A stretch of DNA of 64,000 nt from an uncultured Bacteroidales bacterium (GTDB lineage: Bacteria; Bacteroidota; Bacteroidia; Bacteroidales; F082). Under the pieces are notes generated by a model. It did not search any database. It was not told the origin of the DNA and saw nothing but the letters and a program-made list of their open reading frames with translations. This document shows, piece by piece, positions 37,179 to 46,424 of the stretch. Both the position numbers and the translations under genes were made by a program. Where the stretch lies: positions 1 to 64,000 of the forward strand of contig CAJOEZ010000024.1 in assembly GCA_905233685.1 (NCBI GenBank). The letters are read 5' to 3'. Every line of letters begins with the position of its first letter. The first letter of the stretch is position 1.

Positions 37179-39333
37179 CCAGCTCCACCTTCAAGTCGGT
37201 CTTGTGATTTCCTTCGATGAGGGTGAGGCCGCTACCGATTTCATCGCGGTCGCGGTAAATCGTGCTACCGATGCGAGCATAAAGTGTCAAGTTGTTGATT
37301 ATCTGCCATTTGCCTAAGAGATACATTCGCATTCCCTTACCGTAAAGTGCGGGCACAGAGAAGGAATATAGCACATCGTTCTCATAGGCATACACGCGGG
37401 AATCATAGTCATCGGTGTCGAACAGGGCATAGCGGAAACTGAGGCTAAATGGCTTGTTTTCAGGTTTGTAGGCCACGTCTTGGCAGATGAAAAAACCATG
37501 GCTGTTGCTGCCGTCTTCGTTGCGGTAATGGGCATATTCGGCTTTGTTGCAGAAATGGAAATCACGGACGCTGTAGTTGATGTTGAACCGCACGGAATTT
37601 TTCGTGTAGAAAATGGGGTAGCGGCTGAAAACAAAGCCGTCCGTGCTGTTCTTCATCTTGGTTTTTGAGCGGATTTGCAGGTAGGCGGTGGTGCGGCGGT
37701 TGAAGCTGTGGCTGAGGCGCAGGTAATAGTCGTGGCCCCAACTCGGCGCATACACTTGCGAAGTCAACCAAGTGAATTTAAAGAGGTCGGCGTAGGCTTG
37801 AATGTTCCAATACGGCGCCGGAGCGACTTCCACGCCAAGATACATGCCGCGCTGCCCTTGGTTGCGGCTGCCTTCACCAAAAGCGTTGCTGAACAGGTTT
37901 TGGTAGGCTTTGCCATAATCGCGATAGGCGAGGGTAAAGTTCAGATAACCAGCGGGTTTTACGCTCATTCCAATCAATCCGGCAAACCTTGACAGCCCCT
38001 CGGCTTGAATAAGGGCTGTGCTATCCGTATTAAAACACATCGCACCTTCGCCGAAGAAGGCGAACTTGCCTTTAACATACTTGAAATCAATGCCTTGGTT
38101 GGTGAGTTGACGCCCTTGGAAATAGTATTGGTTGTAGTTGGAGGGATTGAGCAGTAATGCAGCACTGAGCCATGTGTGGTGCAACGTATAGCCGACCTCA
38201 AAATGCGAAACGGCAAAGCTCAAATGTCCGCCCACGACCTGCTGCCGTATGGCGCGACTGTCAAGTATTTCACCTATAGTGCGGTGATAACCAGTCTCTT
38301 GCAGGCTGCTGATGTATTCCGCTTCATCGAGGGTGTCAGTCACGGTGATGTTGGCGTCAACCATGCGGTTGGAGTAGAACACAGTTCCTCGGAATGGTCC
38401 GCCGCCAAGGGTGACTGCAGCGCCGCGCATATAGGAATACTCTGACGCAGAGGTCTTTGGCGCGACACCACGACCTTGCTTCATCACGCTGCTACCGGTC
38501 ACGACTTTGCCGTAGTTCATGCCTGTCCACATCGTAAGTCCTTGACCGAAAGAGAGTTGGTAATCACCTAAAGCGGCAGCTTTCACGATGCCCAAGTCCT
38601 TGGCATAGAGATGGAACCCGATATGGTCGAAACCGCGACGGTACTTGTCACCCAACAGCGCCTTAATCGTATCGCTCACATTGTCAGTGAAAAACATCTC
38701 GCCAGGATCCTTTTCCAACACAAAACCAGCGCGAATCTTGTTCCTATAATTATAGGTGTATTTCAGTTGGTAGCGTTGGGGACTGCCCAAATAGCGTGAG
38801 TTGGGCTTAGCCAACAAAGCCGAGTCACTGATAGGGTCGTAACCCTGTTGATGCTCAAGGATTTGCTCGTAGCGACCCAGCACTTGATGCTTGCCGTAAC
38901 GAGCCATTTTGCTGAGCGTAATCTTGTCCTTGCTGTTGTCTTTCCCGACATAGACGATGGGTGCGATGATGCTCAGGGTCTGTTCGTCAAAGCCTTCCAC
39001 CATCTCCAATTCCTCAAGAAACAGAAAATCACCGTAATAGCGGCGGTATTTCTTCAATGCCTCGCATTGGAAAACACTGATGAGGCGCAACTCAAGCAGC
39101 TCAATGATGTCGTCGCTGTTCAGGTTGATGGGGTTGTCGATGAAAAAGATGTACTGCTCTAAAAGCTCCTCATAATTATAATTAGCGTCTTCGTCGCTAT
39201 CGTCGGCCAATCGTTCCACTTGCTCAATGAGCACTTCGTTCAAGGCTTCGGTGCTAATCGTGTCGATGACGATTTGTGCCTTCGCGAAAAGACAGCAACT
39301 TAGTACTACTATGGTGAGAATCAGTCGTTTCAT
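37165..39333 (-). CDS. Helix-hairpin-helix outer-membrane protein
   Basis: 722 residues with signal peptide (LILTIVVLSCCLFAKAQ). Residues ~45-130 contain two helix-hairpin-helix-like units (INLNSDDIIELLELRLISVFQ, GDFLFLEELEMVEGFDEQTL). The remaining ~550 residues look like a large beta-barrel with many Tyr/Phe-ended strands and a final HKTDLKVELVWKL. Bacteroidota members are annotated simply as HhH-domain proteins. HhH normally binds DNA, but at the periplasmic side a protein-protein or DNA-uptake role is equally possible. A PorV/PorQ-like gene is 2 bases upstream. Confidence 0.75.
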   Translation of the reverse strand: MKRLILTIVVLSCCLFAKAQIVIDTISTEALNEVLIEQVERLADDSDEDANYNYEELLEQYIFFIDNPINLNSDDIIELLELRLISVFQCEALKKYRRYYGDFLFLEELEMVEGFDEQTLSIIAPIVYVGKDNSKDKITLSKMARYGKHQVLGRYEQILEHQQGYDPISDSALLAKPNSRYLGSPQRYQLKYTYNYRNKIRAGFVLEKDPGEMFFTDNVSDTIKALLGDKYRRGFDHIGFHLYAKDLGIVKAAALGDYQLSFGQGLTMWTGMNYGKVVTGSSVMKQGRGVAPKTSASEYSYMRGAAVTLGGGPFRGTVFYSNRMVDANITVTDTLDEAEYISSLQETGYHRTIGEILDSRAIRQQVVGGHLSFAVSHFEVGYTLHHTWLSAALLLNPSNYNQYYFQGRQLTNQGIDFKYVKGKFAFFGEGAMCFNTDSTALIQAEGLSRFAGLIGMSVKPAGYLNFTLAYRDYGKAYQNLFSNAFGEGSRNQGQRGMYLGVEVAPAPYWNIQAYADLFKFTWLTSQVYAPSWGHDYYLRLSHSFNRRTTAYLQIRSKTKMKNSTDGFVFSRYPIFYTKNSVRFNINYSVRDFHFCNKAEYAHYRNEDGSNSHGFFICQDVAYKPENKPFSLSFRYALFDTDDYDSRVYAYENDVLYSFSVPALYGKGMRMYLLGKWQIINNLTLYARIGSTIYRDRDEIGSGLTLIEGNHKTDLKVELVWKL

Positions 39334-39335
39334 GC

Positions 39336-40160
39336 TTATTTCCCAATGCTGAAGATCATGCCGATTTGGATGGAAGCGCCGAGTACCTGATGCAGTTGTG
39401 CCGCCACGTCAATGCGGACGAAACGGATTTCGTAGCCGAGGCCGAAAGTGAGTAGGCCGGGATTGGTCTGCAAGCCTGCACGGAGATAGAAGTTCTTAAA
39501 GGCTTCGTATTCCAATCCGCCACGCAAGCTAACGCCTTCGCGCTCAGTGTTTTTCTCAATCTCGCATTGCCCGACAAAGTCTTTGGTGAATTGGTAGGCC
39601 AAGCCGAAACGGAACACGATAGGCAGCTTTTCCTGGTTGAGGGTTTGCTTCAACTTGAAACTGACGGGATTGAAGATATAGGTGCCAAGTCGCAGTTTTT
39701 CAGTAACTTGCGATTGTAAACCCAATTCAAAAGTCACGGCGCTTTGTTTGCCATAGTTCTCGCCGTTGTTGATCAGAAGGTAGTCCAATTGCAGGCCGAT
39801 TTGCAAATAAGGTCCAAAGTCCTTGGCATAGGCCAAACCGAACTTGTTTTCGCTGTATTTCGACGAACCGAACTGGTTGAAACTCAGTCCTAAGCACCCG
39901 AATTTGACGGGAACGGCCAAGGCCGCGCTTTTATAGGCCGTTTCAGGCAAAAACCAGCGGTTTTCGTAATAGAGTCCAAGGCTGAATTTGTCCAAATAGG
40001 CCATGCCGGCAGGATTGTTTTGCATGGCCCATAGTCCGCGCGAGGCCACCGAACAGCCGCCCATGGCCGCCGCACGTCCACCAATGGGATTGATGAAATC
40101 ATGGGCAAACAGGTTGAAACTTAGTACAATAAGTGTTATCAGGAGTAAAGGTTTCTTCAT
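39336..40160 (-). CDS. PorV/PorQ-like outer-membrane protein
   Basis: 274 residues, signal peptide ending at about LFA. The mature N-terminus INPIGGRAAAMGGCSVASRGLWAMQNNPAG is the hallmark of the FadL-like PorV/PorQ family in Bacteroidota. The rest is barrel strands ending SIQIGMIFSIGK. PorV and PorQ belong to the type IX secretion system; this member could be a paralogue rather than PorV/PorQ itself. Operon with the HhH barrel protein downstream. Confidence 0.75.
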   Translation of the reverse strand: MKKPLLLITLIVLSFNLFAHDFINPIGGRAAAMGGCSVASRGLWAMQNNPAGMAYLDKFSLGLYYENRWFLPETAYKSAALAVPVKFGCLGLSFNQFGSSKYSENKFGLAYAKDFGPYLQIGLQLDYLLINNGENYGKQSAVTFELGLQSQVTEKLRLGTYIFNPVSFKLKQTLNQEKLPIVFRFGLAYQFTKDFVGQCEIEKNTEREGVSLRGGLEYEAFKNFYLRAGLQTNPGLLTFGLGYEIRFVRIDVAAQLHQVLGASIQIGMIFSIGK

Positions 40161-40179
40161 AGATTATGATTTAATGGCG

Positions 40180-40187
40180 CAAATTTA
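40180..40187 (-). promoter_or_regulatory. -7 element of the PorV-like/HhH operon
   Basis: Reads TAAATTTG on the minus strand, 19 bases before the ATG at 40160. The divergent DUF456 gene has a weaker TATTTTCG at about 40239. Confidence 0.55.
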
Positions 40188-40266
40188 GTGGAATTTTCCC
40201 AAAAAACAAAATAATTAACCAGAAAAGCCAAAATTTTCCTATTTTCGCAAACTCAAATCCATTGTA

Positions 40267-40767
40267 ATGAATGTAGTTCTCATCATTTTGGCGGTAGTTT
40301 TGATGCTTGTCGGGCTGGTCGGGGCCATTGTACCGGGCATTGCCGGACCGCCATTCAGTTTTTTGGGCTTGTTGGCTGTTTCTTTTGTCGAAGGCGTGAA
40401 CCATTCCACTGAGTTCCTGGTGGTTATGGGCGTGATAGCCGCTGTCGTCTATGCTTTGGATTACGTGGTTCCAGCTTGGGGAACGAAGCAATTGGGCGGC
40501 ACGAAGGCGGGTGTTCGCGGCAGCACGATTGGCCTGGTTTTGGGCTTGTTGGTCACCTTTGTTTTTCCGATTGGCTTTATCGCCGTGCTGTTGGGACCGT
40601 TCATCGGTGCCTATATTGGCGAGAAATCAGCAGGAACGGACGACCATAGGGCTTGGAAGGCGGCTTTCGGATCGTTTGTCGGCTTTTTGGCTGGAACCGG
40701 GCTGAAAATTATCTATGCTTGCGTATGTATCTTTTTTATTATCAAGGATTTGATAATACTAATTTAA
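40267..40767 (+). CDS. DUF456 membrane protein
   Basis: 166 residues with four to five hydrophobic helices and the glycine-rich pattern of DUF456: LVGLVGAIVPGIAGPPFSFLG, DYVVPAWGTKQLGGTKAGVRGS, GPFIGAYIGE. Small inner-membrane protein; function unknown in the family. Divergent from the PorV-like operon. Confidence 0.85.
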   Translation: MNVVLIILAVVLMLVGLVGAIVPGIAGPPFSFLGLLAVSFVEGVNHSTEFLVVMGVIAAVVYALDYVVPAWGTKQLGGTKAGVRGSTIGLVLGLLVTFVFPIGFIAVLLGPFIGAYIGEKSAGTDDHRAWKAAFGSFVGFLAGTGLKIIYACVCIFFIIKDLIILI

Positions 40768-40801
40768 ACTATTTGTTTAATAAGAAAGAGTTGAAGCCTG
40801 T

Positions 40802-42511
40802 TTAATAAACTACCTTCATTTTCAATGTCTTGCTGTTTCCCACACCATCCGTAACCACGACCTTCACATTGTTGGTTCCGGCCTTGATTTTGTCATCGAA
40901 CTCGTAATAGAGTAGGGCGTTCTTGGCGTCGTATTGCCCCAAAACCCATACGTCGTCCAAATAGATGTCGTAGGTCTCGATGCCGGCCATGTCGTCGGTA
41001 ATCTTGAATCTCAGCGACTTGAGCTCCTTCACCGACTGGCCGTCCTTGAAGTTGGAGGCACTCACTTTCGGGGCCACCGAGTCGATTTTGATGGTGTACT
41101 CGCCCAACGAGCGCGTTTCGGTCTCCATGCAGCCGTTCTTCATCTTGCCGCCAAGCGATGACACCTTGCCGCTGTTGTCAATATAGGCGATGTATTTTCG
41201 TGGATGGTCGGCCCATTTTTCCTCGGGGCGGATGCGGACGGTGAACGGTTTGAAGGTGGTCAATTCCTCGTCGCCAAAGCGGTAAACCTTTGAGCAACAA
41301 CCTTTTTCGTCGCGCTGGCCAGTCTGAATCCATTCGTCACGGAAGAGGGTGCCTTTCTCCATCGAGACGCTGAAATCGTCGATGATGATGTTGCTGTTGA
41401 GCGAGCCGTCTGCCTTGACGAAATACTCGCTGCGGCGGTGCTCGGGACGTTGCACCTCAACGGGTGCCGTGCCCACCAACTTGAAGCTGATTTGTGAGCT
41501 ATTGCCCACAAAATCAGAGATTTTGAAGCGCACATTCACTGTGTCGCCCTCGTCCACCACGATCGTTCCGTTCTTGACCTCAATCATGTGGAGCTTGTTG
41601 AACGGGTCGGTCTCGGTGCGCACGTAGCTTGACTTTTTTTGCTTGTAGTGACGGTAGTCCAAGAGGCTGTTCACATAGCGCGGCTCGCTGTAAGAGAAGC
41701 TGTCGGCCTCCACCTGGAAGGCCAGCTCATCGTCCAAGAAAAGCTCATAGAGATATGGCCCGTTCTTATGCGGCGAGGTGCCCACTTGGTCGTAGGTGCA
41801 AATGCCGAAAGCCATCTCACCGTTTCCTTTTACTATCGTTCTGTCTTTCAGTTTGTAACGACCGTTTCCACTTTCCTCAACGGAGAAATACATCGGCTTG
41901 ATGCCGCCTTCGAGCGTCGATTCGTCGCCCAAAGGATACACTGCCACACCTTGTATTAAAGGTTTCACGTTGTCCTCGATCTTGTAGCCGAAATATAGCG
42001 GATTGACAGGTTTCTCGCTCGCCGTGTGGCGGATTTCAAAGTGCAAATGCGGTCCGCCTGAGCCGCCCGAATTGCCCGAATAGCCAATCAAATCGCCCTT
42101 CTTGACGGGGAACTTGTCCTTGTCGGGATAGATTTGCGAGGCGAATTTTTTGTTCCTGTATTGGTATTGCTTCACGTATTTGGCAATCTCGCCCGAGAAA
42201 CGTTGCAAGTGCGCATAGACGCTTGTATAGCCATCGTAATGCGTGATATACAGCACGTTACCATAACCGTAGGGCGAAACCCCAATGCGGCTGACATAGC
42301 CGTCGGCGACGGCAAAGACTTTCTTGCCTTCCACAGCCTGTGTCTTGATGTCTAAGCCGGCATGGATGTGATTAGGCCTTATTTCACCGAAAGTGGCCGA
42401 GAGGTAAATCGGAATGTCGACGGGCTTGCCGTACTGCGGAAAAGATTCCTGCGCCATGAGCGTCGTCGCGGTCATGGCCAAAATGAGGAGAAAAAACGGA
42501 CGTATTTTCAT
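40802..42511 (-). CDS. M23-family metallopeptidase, periplasmic
   Basis: 569 residues from the ATG at 42511 (MKIRPFFLLILA); the GTG-started longer frame overlaps the divergent gene and is not plausible. Signal peptide to about MAQ (21). The LytM/M23 domain has zinc ligands H50 and D54 (HAGLD) and H155/H157 (GPHLHFEI). The C-terminal ~350 residues are beta-rich, probably Ig-like modules. It should cleave peptidoglycan cross-bridges or regulate amidases; all zinc ligands are present, so it is likely active. Confidence 0.88.
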   Translation of the reverse strand: MKIRPFFLLILAMTATTLMAQESFPQYGKPVDIPIYLSATFGEIRPNHIHAGLDIKTQAVEGKKVFAVADGYVSRIGVSPYGYGNVLYITHYDGYTSVYAHLQRFSGEIAKYVKQYQYRNKKFASQIYPDKDKFPVKKGDLIGYSGNSGGSGGPHLHFEIRHTASEKPVNPLYFGYKIEDNVKPLIQGVAVYPLGDESTLEGGIKPMYFSVEESGNGRYKLKDRTIVKGNGEMAFGICTYDQVGTSPHKNGPYLYELFLDDELAFQVEADSFSYSEPRYVNSLLDYRHYKQKKSSYVRTETDPFNKLHMIEVKNGTIVVDEGDTVNVRFKISDFVGNSSQISFKLVGTAPVEVQRPEHRRSEYFVKADGSLNSNIIIDDFSVSMEKGTLFRDEWIQTGQRDEKGCCSKVYRFGDEELTTFKPFTVRIRPEEKWADHPRKYIAYIDNSGKVSSLGGKMKNGCMETETRSLGEYTIKIDSVAPKVSASNFKDGQSVKELKSLRFKITDDMAGIETYDIYLDDVWVLGQYDAKNALLYYEFDDKIKAGTNNVKVVVTDGVGNSKTLKMKVVY

Positions 42512-42528
42512 AATTAGTGAATTTGGGG

Positions 42529-42536
42529 CAAAGATA
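42529..42536 (-). promoter_or_regulatory. -7 element for the M23 peptidase gene
   Basis: Reads TATCTTTG on the minus strand, 17 bases before the ATG at 42511. Confidence 0.6.
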
Positions 42537-42549
42537 CATCTTTTTTCCC

Positions 42550-42557
42550 TACTTTTG
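42550..42557 (+). promoter_or_regulatory. -7 element for the LTA-synthase-like gene
   Basis: TACTTTTG, 20 bases before the ATG at 42578. Divergent from the peptidase promoter only 14 bases away, so both may be controlled together. Confidence 0.5.
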
Positions 42558-42577
42558 CAACCTAAACGGAATTTTGA

Positions 42578-44554
42578 ATGCGTTACCAAACCCGAAAAAA
42601 GATCCGGAAGGAATGGCTTTCTGCGCCTGTCGTGCTGCTGATTTACAGGCTGTTGGCTATCCTTGTGGCCCTCAGCATCAGCCGATGGCTTGTCTATCTT
42701 TTCAACCTGCAGTTTTTCCACCAGTTGTCGCTCGGCGAGTCGTTTAGGCTCTATTTCCTCGGGATGCGCTTCGACCTTTCCGTCATCATGGCGCTCAATT
42801 TGCCGCTTATCATCTATTATTGTTTCCCCTCACGGAAAATCATCAACAAGGTGCCGCAGAGCATCATCGATCTGATCTATATCGCCACCAACGGTGTTGC
42901 TATCTTCCTGAATTTCATGGACACAGTGTGTTTCCATTTCTTCGGCAAGCATATCACCTTGGAGTTCTTCGGGCAACTCGGACGCTCGGAGGAACTGTCA
43001 TTGGGCATCATCGGGCAGGTGGTGTTTGACTTCTGGTATCTCATTGTGATTTTCGTGCTTTTTATCCTGACTATTGATGTGGTGACGCGCTTCACCCGAC
43101 TGCGCCAGCCTATCAAGGAGGCCGAGCCGATTTGGATTCCAAGGCAGTGCGTCAGCCTCGTGGTCATGCTGTTGCTGGCTTTTGTGGCTTGGCGAGGCGG
43201 TTTGCAGGCCGAACCTATCGGCATGGACACTGCGCGACGCTACACCGACCCGCAAAACGCGCCTATTTTGCTTAACACGCCGTTTTGCATTGCTAAAAGT
43301 AGTGACACGCAACTCACTGAACGCCACCAGTTTCCCGAAGACACCACTGCTTTTGTCCACAACAATCTGAAAGCAAATCGTTTTATCAACGACACCCTGC
43401 AAAACGACAGCCTTCCTGCTAATCTGGTGCTTATCATCATGAAAAGCGTCGGGCAGGAGATGATTGGTTATTACAATCCCGTGCACCGCTACCCACTGAC
43501 GCCGTTTTTGGATTCGCTTTTGGCGCAGAGCCTCACCTTCGACGGGCGTTCCAACAGCCGCCGCAGCCTTGAGGCTTTGCCGGCACTTTTGGCCAGTCTG
43601 CCCTCGCTGATGAACACCTCTTTCATCGCTTCGCCCTACGCTGAAAACGACTTTGATGCCTTCGCGCAACACCTTCAGAAACAAGGCTATAACACCATCT
43701 TCATGCACGGCGGCGACAACGGTATCATGGGCTATGATGACTTCTCCCACCGCGCAGGCTTCAAGAACTATTTCGGCCGTACCGAATACGGCGACGACAG
43801 CGACTACGACGGTCGATGGGGCATCTACGACGGTCCGTTCCTGCAATATGCCGCCAAGGCTCTCAACCGTTTGCACGGGCCTTTTGCCAGCGCCATTTAC
43901 ATGCTCTCGTCACGCTATCCCTACAAGGTGCCGAATGACTTTGTTTTCCCCGAGGAAAGCTACTATTGGACTGGCTTTGAGAAAACCGTGTATTACTCCG
44001 ACTGCGCCCTTCGTGACTTTTTCGCCACTGCCGAGCGGATGCCATGGTATCGTAACACGCTGTTTGTCATCACTTCCGACTTCTCCAACAACGAGCATTT
44101 CCAGCCCGAATACAGCAACGTGTGGGGTATGTATGCCATTCCCGTGGCGTTTTTCTGGCCTGAAAAAATCGAGGCGCGCCGTTGTCCCGAAACTGCCCAA
44201 CAGATTGACCTTGGGCCGTCCATCCTTTCCGCGATGAACGTTAACGACACGCTGTTTGCTTTCGGGCGCAACCTGTTCGACACGCTCAGCGAGCCGGCCT
44301 TCATCAGCTATTACAACCTCACTTATCAATATTGCGACGGTCGCTATCTTGTGCAGTCCGATGGTGAGATGTCATTCGGCATTTACAAGCCCCAAACCGA
44401 CCCGCTTCTGACCGACAACCTTATCGACCGTCTGCAATGTCCCGACATCTTCGAGAAGCTTTATCGGTTTGTTCAGGAATACAATAATAGGATGATACTC
44501 AATCAATTAAAGATTGAGAAGGTAAGGATAGAGAACGACAGCATTCCCCAATAA
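42578..44554 (+). CDS. LTA-synthase-like sulfatase-fold protein, probably inactive
   Basis: 658 residues. Five N-terminal membrane helices (~18-42, 60-82, 98-115, 147-168, 190-206) precede an extracytoplasmic sulfatase-type domain from ~280, as in LtaS/MdoB phosphoglycerol transferases. Family landmarks are recognisable but changed: the usual ESF metal-ligand segment reads KSV (K289), the SSH(H/Y)P segment reads SSRYP (R446), and the SDH/ADH segment reads SDF (D501, F502). The nucleophile position is Ser (S330 in NSRRSLEALPALLASLP) instead of Thr. With three of the expected metal ligands replaced it is probably a pseudoenzyme with a binding or scaffolding role. Stop adjacent to the convergent DUF4301 stop. 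Confidence 0.75.
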   Translation: MRYQTRKKIRKEWLSAPVVLLIYRLLAILVALSISRWLVYLFNLQFFHQLSLGESFRLYFLGMRFDLSVIMALNLPLIIYYCFPSRKIINKVPQSIIDLIYIATNGVAIFLNFMDTVCFHFFGKHITLEFFGQLGRSEELSLGIIGQVVFDFWYLIVIFVLFILTIDVVTRFTRLRQPIKEAEPIWIPRQCVSLVVMLLLAFVAWRGGLQAEPIGMDTARRYTDPQNAPILLNTPFCIAKSSDTQLTERHQFPEDTTAFVHNNLKANRFINDTLQNDSLPANLVLIIMKSVGQEMIGYYNPVHRYPLTPFLDSLLAQSLTFDGRSNSRRSLEALPALLASLPSLMNTSFIASPYAENDFDAFAQHLQKQGYNTIFMHGGDNGIMGYDDFSHRAGFKNYFGRTEYGDDSDYDGRWGIYDGPFLQYAAKALNRLHGPFASAIYMLSSRYPYKVPNDFVFPEESYYWTGFEKTVYYSDCALRDFFATAERMPWYRNTLFVITSDFSNNEHFQPEYSNVWGMYAIPVAFFWPEKIEARRCPETAQQIDLGPSILSAMNVNDTLFAFGRNLFDTLSEPAFISYYNLTYQYCDGRYLVQSDGEMSFGIYKPQTDPLLTDNLIDRLQCPDIFEKLYRFVQEYNNRMILNQLKIEKVRIENDSIPQ

Positions 44555-46066
44555 TCAGTTGTGCATCGGCTTCAGCAAGTCGTTCACCGTCTTCACGGGG
44601 TTGAAGGTTTCAATGGGCACTTCCACGAAAATGGTGATCCAGTCGGCCATGGCACCGTTCCAAAGTCCAGGCAGTTCAAGGGCACGCAGCTCGCGTCCGT
44701 CTTTCGATTTGTTGGAAATGAAGCCCGTGTTGGCATCAACATAATCGGTCAGGATGAAAGCCTCGCCCTTGTAGTTCCAGCAGCCGCACACAAGGTCGAC
44801 GGGATTGAAATGCGTTGAGCCTTGGAAGATGGCTTCCTGTTGTGCGTTTTTGTGGTCAATTTGCGATGACTCAATAATTTGCAGAGAAACTTCATCGTCG
44901 TCATTTTTCACCCAGAAAGGACCGCCGCCGGGTTCGCCTTCGTTTTTCACCATGCCGCAAATGCGCATCGGGCGGTTGAGTTTATTGTACAGATAATCAA
45001 TCTTTTCGATGTCGTTGTATTCCAAAACGAAGTCGGGAATCTCAATCATCAGCTTCTCTTTGGCGAAACGGATGATGTCGTTTAGGTCGTTGTCGGAGAC
45101 ATTGCCTTCGTCGAGCAAATTCAGGAAGTCAAAAGCCTTTTGCTGCAACTGGAGCAGCAATCCAGCCAGCACCTTTTTATATAGGATGGTCGTCGCGGCC
45201 TTGGTTTCGGGCACGATGTTGTCGATGTTCTTGATGAAGACGATCTCCTCGGCAAGGTCGTTGAGGTTCTCGATGAGTGCGCCATGACCACCCGGACGGA
45301 ACAGCAGCTTGCCGTCAGCCTCGCGGAAAAGGTTTCCGTCGGCATCGATGGCTACGGTGTCCGTGGATGGCTTTTGGCAGGAGAAGGTGATGTCGTAACG
45401 GACGCCATATTTCCTTTCGTAACTGTCTTTCAGCGCATTGACTGTCTTTTTGAAGGGTTCCTCATGTTCGGGTGAGACCGTGAAATGCAGCTTGGCGATA
45501 CCCTCGTTGTCGGTGGCGTATTTGGCTGCCTCAAACAGGTGTTCTTCCAACGCAAGACGGTCGAAATCAGCATAATGGTGGAATTTCAGCAGAGCTTTGG
45601 GCAGCTTGCCATAGTTCAGGCCGTCCTCCAACAGCAAAGCCTTCACGACGTCCACTTTTCGGCCTTGTTGCAGCAGGGTGTCGATGTCGAGGCCGTAAAG
45701 CTTTTTCACGGCTTCGTTGAGGTCGCTGAAGAAGGCAAAACTATGGATATGAGCGAAGAAGATGTCCGTGAACTTGCTTTCCTCAGCGGTCTCGATGAAG
45801 TTGAACAAGTCCTTGAACATGCGCGAGGCCGCGCCTGAGGCAGGCACGAATTTCGTGAACTGGTAGTACTCCTTGTCGGCGTCGAAGGTCTGAGTCATGG
45901 CCTTGACTTGCTCCTCGTCTAAGCGCAGAATGCCGTCGCCGAGGGTGGCAGGACGCATCAATTCGACATATTTTGTGCCTCTTTTCAGTTGGGCAACTTG
46001 TTGTAACACTTGATTTTCGGTGATATTTCTACCCGAAAGTTGGTTGAGGTCTTTTTCTGTAAGCAT
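44555..46066 (-). CDS. DUF4301 family protein
   Basis: 503 residues from the ATG at 46066 (MLTEKDLNQLSGRNIT); the open frame continues upstream through the tRNA genes and cannot be coding there. Typical DUF4301 features: FVPASGAASRMFKDLF (~77-92), FRPGGHGALIENLND, ICGMVKNEGEPGGGPFWV and the C-terminal FNPVDLVCGCWNYKGEAF. The fold is related to sugar nucleotidyltransferases and the GxAxRM-like motif suggests NTP binding; the reaction is not known. Divergent from the tRNA-Leu genes. Confidence 0.88.
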   Translation of the reverse strand: MLTEKDLNQLSGRNITENQVLQQVAQLKRGTKYVELMRPATLGDGILRLDEEQVKAMTQTFDADKEYYQFTKFVPASGAASRMFKDLFNFIETAEESKFTDIFFAHIHSFAFFSDLNEAVKKLYGLDIDTLLQQGRKVDVVKALLLEDGLNYGKLPKALLKFHHYADFDRLALEEHLFEAAKYATDNEGIAKLHFTVSPEHEEPFKKTVNALKDSYERKYGVRYDITFSCQKPSTDTVAIDADGNLFREADGKLLFRPGGHGALIENLNDLAEEIVFIKNIDNIVPETKAATTILYKKVLAGLLLQLQQKAFDFLNLLDEGNVSDNDLNDIIRFAKEKLMIEIPDFVLEYNDIEKIDYLYNKLNRPMRICGMVKNEGEPGGGPFWVKNDDDEVSLQIIESSQIDHKNAQQEAIFQGSTHFNPVDLVCGCWNYKGEAFILTDYVDANTGFISNKSKDGRELRALELPGLWNGAMADWITIFVEVPIETFNPVKTVNDLLKPMHN

Positions 46067-46146
46067 ATCATTAGGTTTTAAACGCTTCAAAAATAAGAAA
46101 TTAAGAGATACGATGAAAAAAATCTGCAAAATTTTTCTGAAAAACG

Positions 46147-46176
46147 TTTGCGTGAACGAAAAAAGTTGTACTTTTG
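46147..46176 (+). promoter_or_regulatory. Promoter for the tRNA-Leu genes
   Basis: TTTG at 46147-46150 and TACTTTTG at 46169-46176; 18-base spacer. The first tRNA starts 10 bases later. Confidence 0.6.
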
Positions 46177-46186
46177 CAGCCGTTAA

Positions 46187-46270
46187 GCCCAGGTGGTGAA
46201 ATTGGTAGACACGCCACTTTGAGGGGGTGGTGCCGATTACGGCATGCAAGTTCGACTCTTGTCCTGGGCA
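46187..46270 (+). tRNA. tRNA-Leu (GAG)
   Basis: Class II tRNA of 84 bases. The acceptor stem GCCCAGG pairs with CCTGGGC (46263-46269). The anticodon stem-loop CCACT-TTGAGGG-GGTGG gives anticodon GAG. A long variable arm (GCCGATTACGGC) is as expected for leucine, and the T arm contains GTTCGACTC. CCA is not encoded (ends A-C-A). Confidence 0.93.
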
Positions 46271-46280
46271 CAGTCTCCAA

Positions 46281-46362
46281 GCCCCGATGGCGGAATTGGT
46301 AGACGCGTGCGTTTCAGGTGCGTATATCGAGAGGTGTGCAGGTTCGACTCCTGTTCGGGGCA
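46281..46362 (+). tRNA. tRNA-Leu (CAG)
   Basis: 82 bases. The acceptor GCCCCGA pairs with TCGGGGC (46355-46361). The anticodon loop TTCAGGT gives CAG. A long variable arm and GTTCGACTC T arm are present. Ten bases after the GAG isoacceptor, so the two are cotranscribed, possibly with uvrB further downstream. Confidence 0.93.
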
Positions 46363-46424
46363 CAAAATCACAACCCAATTCGTTGAAGTTCAATGAGTTG
46401 GGTTTTAACTTTATTTGCTGAGGT

